Shown: one piece after another, positions 15,477 to 16,453 of the stretch
How positions within the stretch are numbered: the stretch's first letter is position 1
How the letters are laid out: every line of letters starts with the position of its first letter
DNA from: Dehalococcoidia bacterium
Lineage (GTDB): Bacteria > Chloroflexota > Dehalococcoidia > UBA2979
Length of the DNA: 16,453 nucleotides
Direction: 5' to 3'
Assembly: GCA_030745285.1 (NCBI GenBank)
Contig: JASLOV010000235.1
Coordinates: 1-16,453, forward strand
Notes under the pieces: generated by a model
Told to the model about the DNA's origin: nothing
What the model saw: only the letters and a program-made list of their open reading frames with translations
The model's database searches: none
Position numbers and translations under genes: made by a program

Positions 15477-15845
15477 GTGAAGGTAGTGAAGGCCGAAGAG
15501 GGCGAGACCGTCGAGCGGTCCGCCGCCGCCATCTTCGAGGGCGGTGAAGTCTATGGTCGGGCTCTGACCGGCGACGCCAGCTCGGACCTCGGCGTCTCCG
15601 TCGTGCAGTTCGCTCCCGGCGCCCTGGCCGGCTGGCATCAGCACACCAGCGACCAGATACTCTACGTCGTCGGCGGCATCGGCAAGGTCGGCAATCGCGA
15701 AGGCGACCACGTCATCACCGCCGGCGACTGCGTGGTCGTTCCCGCCGGCGAGGAACACTGGCACGGCGCGCACGACACCGGCTCACCGATGGCGCACCTT
15801 TCGATCATGAAGGCCGGCAGCGAGACCACCGTCCTCGATGGCTAG
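15477..15845 (+). CDS. small single-domain cupin
   Basis: A 122-aa cupin beta-barrel. The metal-site motif is at GWHQHTSDQILYVVGG, with His54 and His56 and Gln60 where a Glu ligand is usual; the second motif PAGEEHWHG supplies His94 or His96. Proteins of this size are often dioxygenases, isomerases or sugar-nucleotide-modifying enzymes, or carboxymuconolactone-linked cupins; which applies cannot be told. GTG start at 15477, preceded by a strong GAGGAGG at 15465-15471; the open frame extending upstream overlaps the methyltransferase. It is the last plus-strand gene of the glycan operon and converges on the next small gene 29 bp away. Confidence 0.88.
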   Translation: MKVVKAEEGETVERSAAAIFEGGEVYGRALTGDASSDLGVSVVQFAPGALAGWHQHTSDQILYVVGGIGKVGNREGDHVITAGDCVVVPAGEEHWHGAHDTGSPMAHLSIMKAGSETTVLDG

Positions 15846-15874
15846 TCCCGGCGCCGGCCGAAGCGGAACGCGAG

Positions 15875-16096
15875 CTATGCGAGCAGCGGACCGCCGGCGT
15901 CGATCACCGTGCGATCGAGGCCGATCACCGCCGGGCGTTCCTCGCAGTAGATGCCGTCTTCGCACTTGTCGAAGGTGAAGGCCGTACGTTCTTTGTCGTA
16001 GCGAATCGTCCAGCTGCCGATGACGTGGCCATCCCGGCCCTGCGCGAGCTCGCCCTGGAGCACCTCGATCAGTGCTTCGAGTTCCTTCGTGCCCAC
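15875..16096 (-). CDS. small unknown protein, 73 aa
   Basis: I do not recognise this protein. It starts at GTG 16096, chosen because AGGAGG lies 5 nt upstream; a longer frame to ATG 16162 would run through the likely promoter. It opens with an amphipathic helix (GTKELEALIEVLQGELAQG), then a predicted beta segment (HVIGSWTIRYDKERTAFTF) and a CX5C pair (C45, C51 in KCEDGIYCEERP). The domain is acidic and lacks a signal peptide or membrane segment. The two Cys could bind metal or form a disulfide. It is divergent from the MaoC gene across 120 bp and convergent with the cupin. Confidence 0.65.
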   Translation of the reverse strand: MGTKELEALIEVLQGELAQGRDGHVIGSWTIRYDKERTAFTFDKCEDGIYCEERPAVIGLDRTVIDAGGPLLA

Positions 16097-16138
16097 ACGT
16101 TCCTCCTTCGAGGCCTGAGTCGAGGTTTCCTGCCTCCC

Positions 16139-16144
16139 AGTATA
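16139..16144 (-). promoter_or_regulatory. candidate -10 box of the small unknown gene
   Basis: TATACT on the minus strand matches five of six bases of the -10 consensus and would start transcription about 36 nt before the GTG at 16096. No good -35 hexamer is found at the usual distance. Confidence 0.3.
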
Positions 16145-16168
16145 TCGGTGCCGTGACACCATCCTCGC

Positions 16169-16196
16169 TCGACCGTCACCCGCTCGCCCCTACAAT
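16169..16196 (+). promoter_or_regulatory. candidate sigma-70-type promoter of the MaoC gene
   Basis: TCGACC (16169-16174) and TACAAT (16191-16196) are separated by 16 bp and match four and five of six consensus bases. Transcription would begin near 16203, leaving a very short leader that holds the GAGGGGG ribosome site at 16205-16211. Confidence 0.35.
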
Positions 16197-16216
16197 GAGC
16201 CAGCGAGGGGGACTGT

Positions 16217-16453
16217 GTGACCGACGAGGCATCTGGCAACACGAGCAAGGCGACCGCGGGCAACTACTTCGAGGACTTCACGACCGGCCTCGAACTCGAC
16301 CACTCCGTGCCCCGCACCGTCACCGAGGGCGACGCAGCGCTCTACATCGCCCTCACCGCCGACCGCTACCCGCTCCACTGCGACGCGGAGTTCGCCCGCT
16401 CGCTCGGGTTCCAGCGGGAGACCGTGAACGACCTGCTGGTCTTCCACACCGTC
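16217..16453 (+). CDS. MaoC-family acyl-CoA hydratase, N-terminal part
   Basis: The reading frame starts at GTG 16217, five nt after GAGGGGG, and runs open to the last base, giving the first 79 residues. The segment FEDFTTGLELDH-PRTVTEGDAALYIAL and the later PLHCDAEFARSLGF and VNDLLVFHTV are typical of the MaoC/hot-dog hydratase branch that includes mesaconyl-CoA and methylmalyl-CoA dehydratases, enzymes that add or remove water at the double bond of branched C5 acyl-CoA esters. The catalytic Asp/His hydratase motif should lie downstream and is not visible. It is divergent from the small unknown gene and probably begins a new operon to the right. Family likely; exact substrate uncertain. Confidence 0.75.
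   Translation, partial: MTDEASGNTSKATAGNYFEDFTTGLELDHSVPRTVTEGDAALYIALTADRYPLHCDAEFARSLGFQRETVNDLLVFHTV

Noticed and set aside
15848..15857. CCGGCGCCGG palindrome as terminator of the cupin and small gene
   Set aside because: It has no room for a loop and no T-tract; such GC palindromes are common in this DNA.

Overview
The window is very GC-rich, densely coded DNA with short intergenic gaps, frequent GTG/TTG starts and several 1-7 nt gene overlaps. It looks like chromosome from a high-GC bacterium. The gene mix suggests a Chloroflexota member of the Dehalococcoidia type, with an actinobacterium as the alternative: four class III (CaiB/BaiF) CoA-transferases, a thioredoxin-TPR protein, a PAP2_3 phosphatase, a MaoC protein resembling mesaconyl-CoA hydratase, and a GT4/methyltransferase cluster. 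The taxonomic guess is inference only; there is no rRNA or other marker gene. I see no tRNA, CRISPR array, insertion sequence or phage gene.

Layout. 14-862 (+) is an alpha/beta hydrolase, convergent with a thioredoxin-TPR protein (873-1724, -); a small hairpin spans both stop codons. A 113-bp divergent gap leads to CoA-transferase pair A (1838-3028 and 3025-4344, +). Facing it is a long minus-strand run read from 10740 down to 4392: AMP-forming acyl-CoA ligase, DinB-family protein, COG2945-type hydrolase, CoA-transferase pair B (7783-6605, then 6605-5334) and a PAP2 membrane phosphatase (5320-4392) broken by an apparent 1-nt deletion. Next come a LiaF-like membrane protein (10893-11369, -), a 300-bp divergent spacer, and a plus-strand operon: GT4 glycosyltransferase, SAM methyltransferase, a toroid (prenyltransferase/cyclase-like) protein, a second SAM methyltransferase and a cupin (11670-15845). 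A 73-aa unknown protein (-) and the start of a MaoC-family hydratase (+, cut by the window end) close the window.

How the genes fit together. The first 10.7 kb is mostly acyl-CoA handling: a ligase makes acyl-CoA, CoA-transferases move CoA between acids, and hydrolases and the MaoC hydratase process intermediates. The best observation is that each CoA-transferase pair consists of one longer subunit that keeps the family's catalytic Asp (D190, D185) and one shorter subunit with Ser at that position (S163, S169). Both pairs have the same gene order and tight translational coupling, which predicts two paralogous heteromeric enzymes. The 11.7-15.8 kb operon looks like an uncharacterised pathway for building and methylating a glycan or glycolipid.
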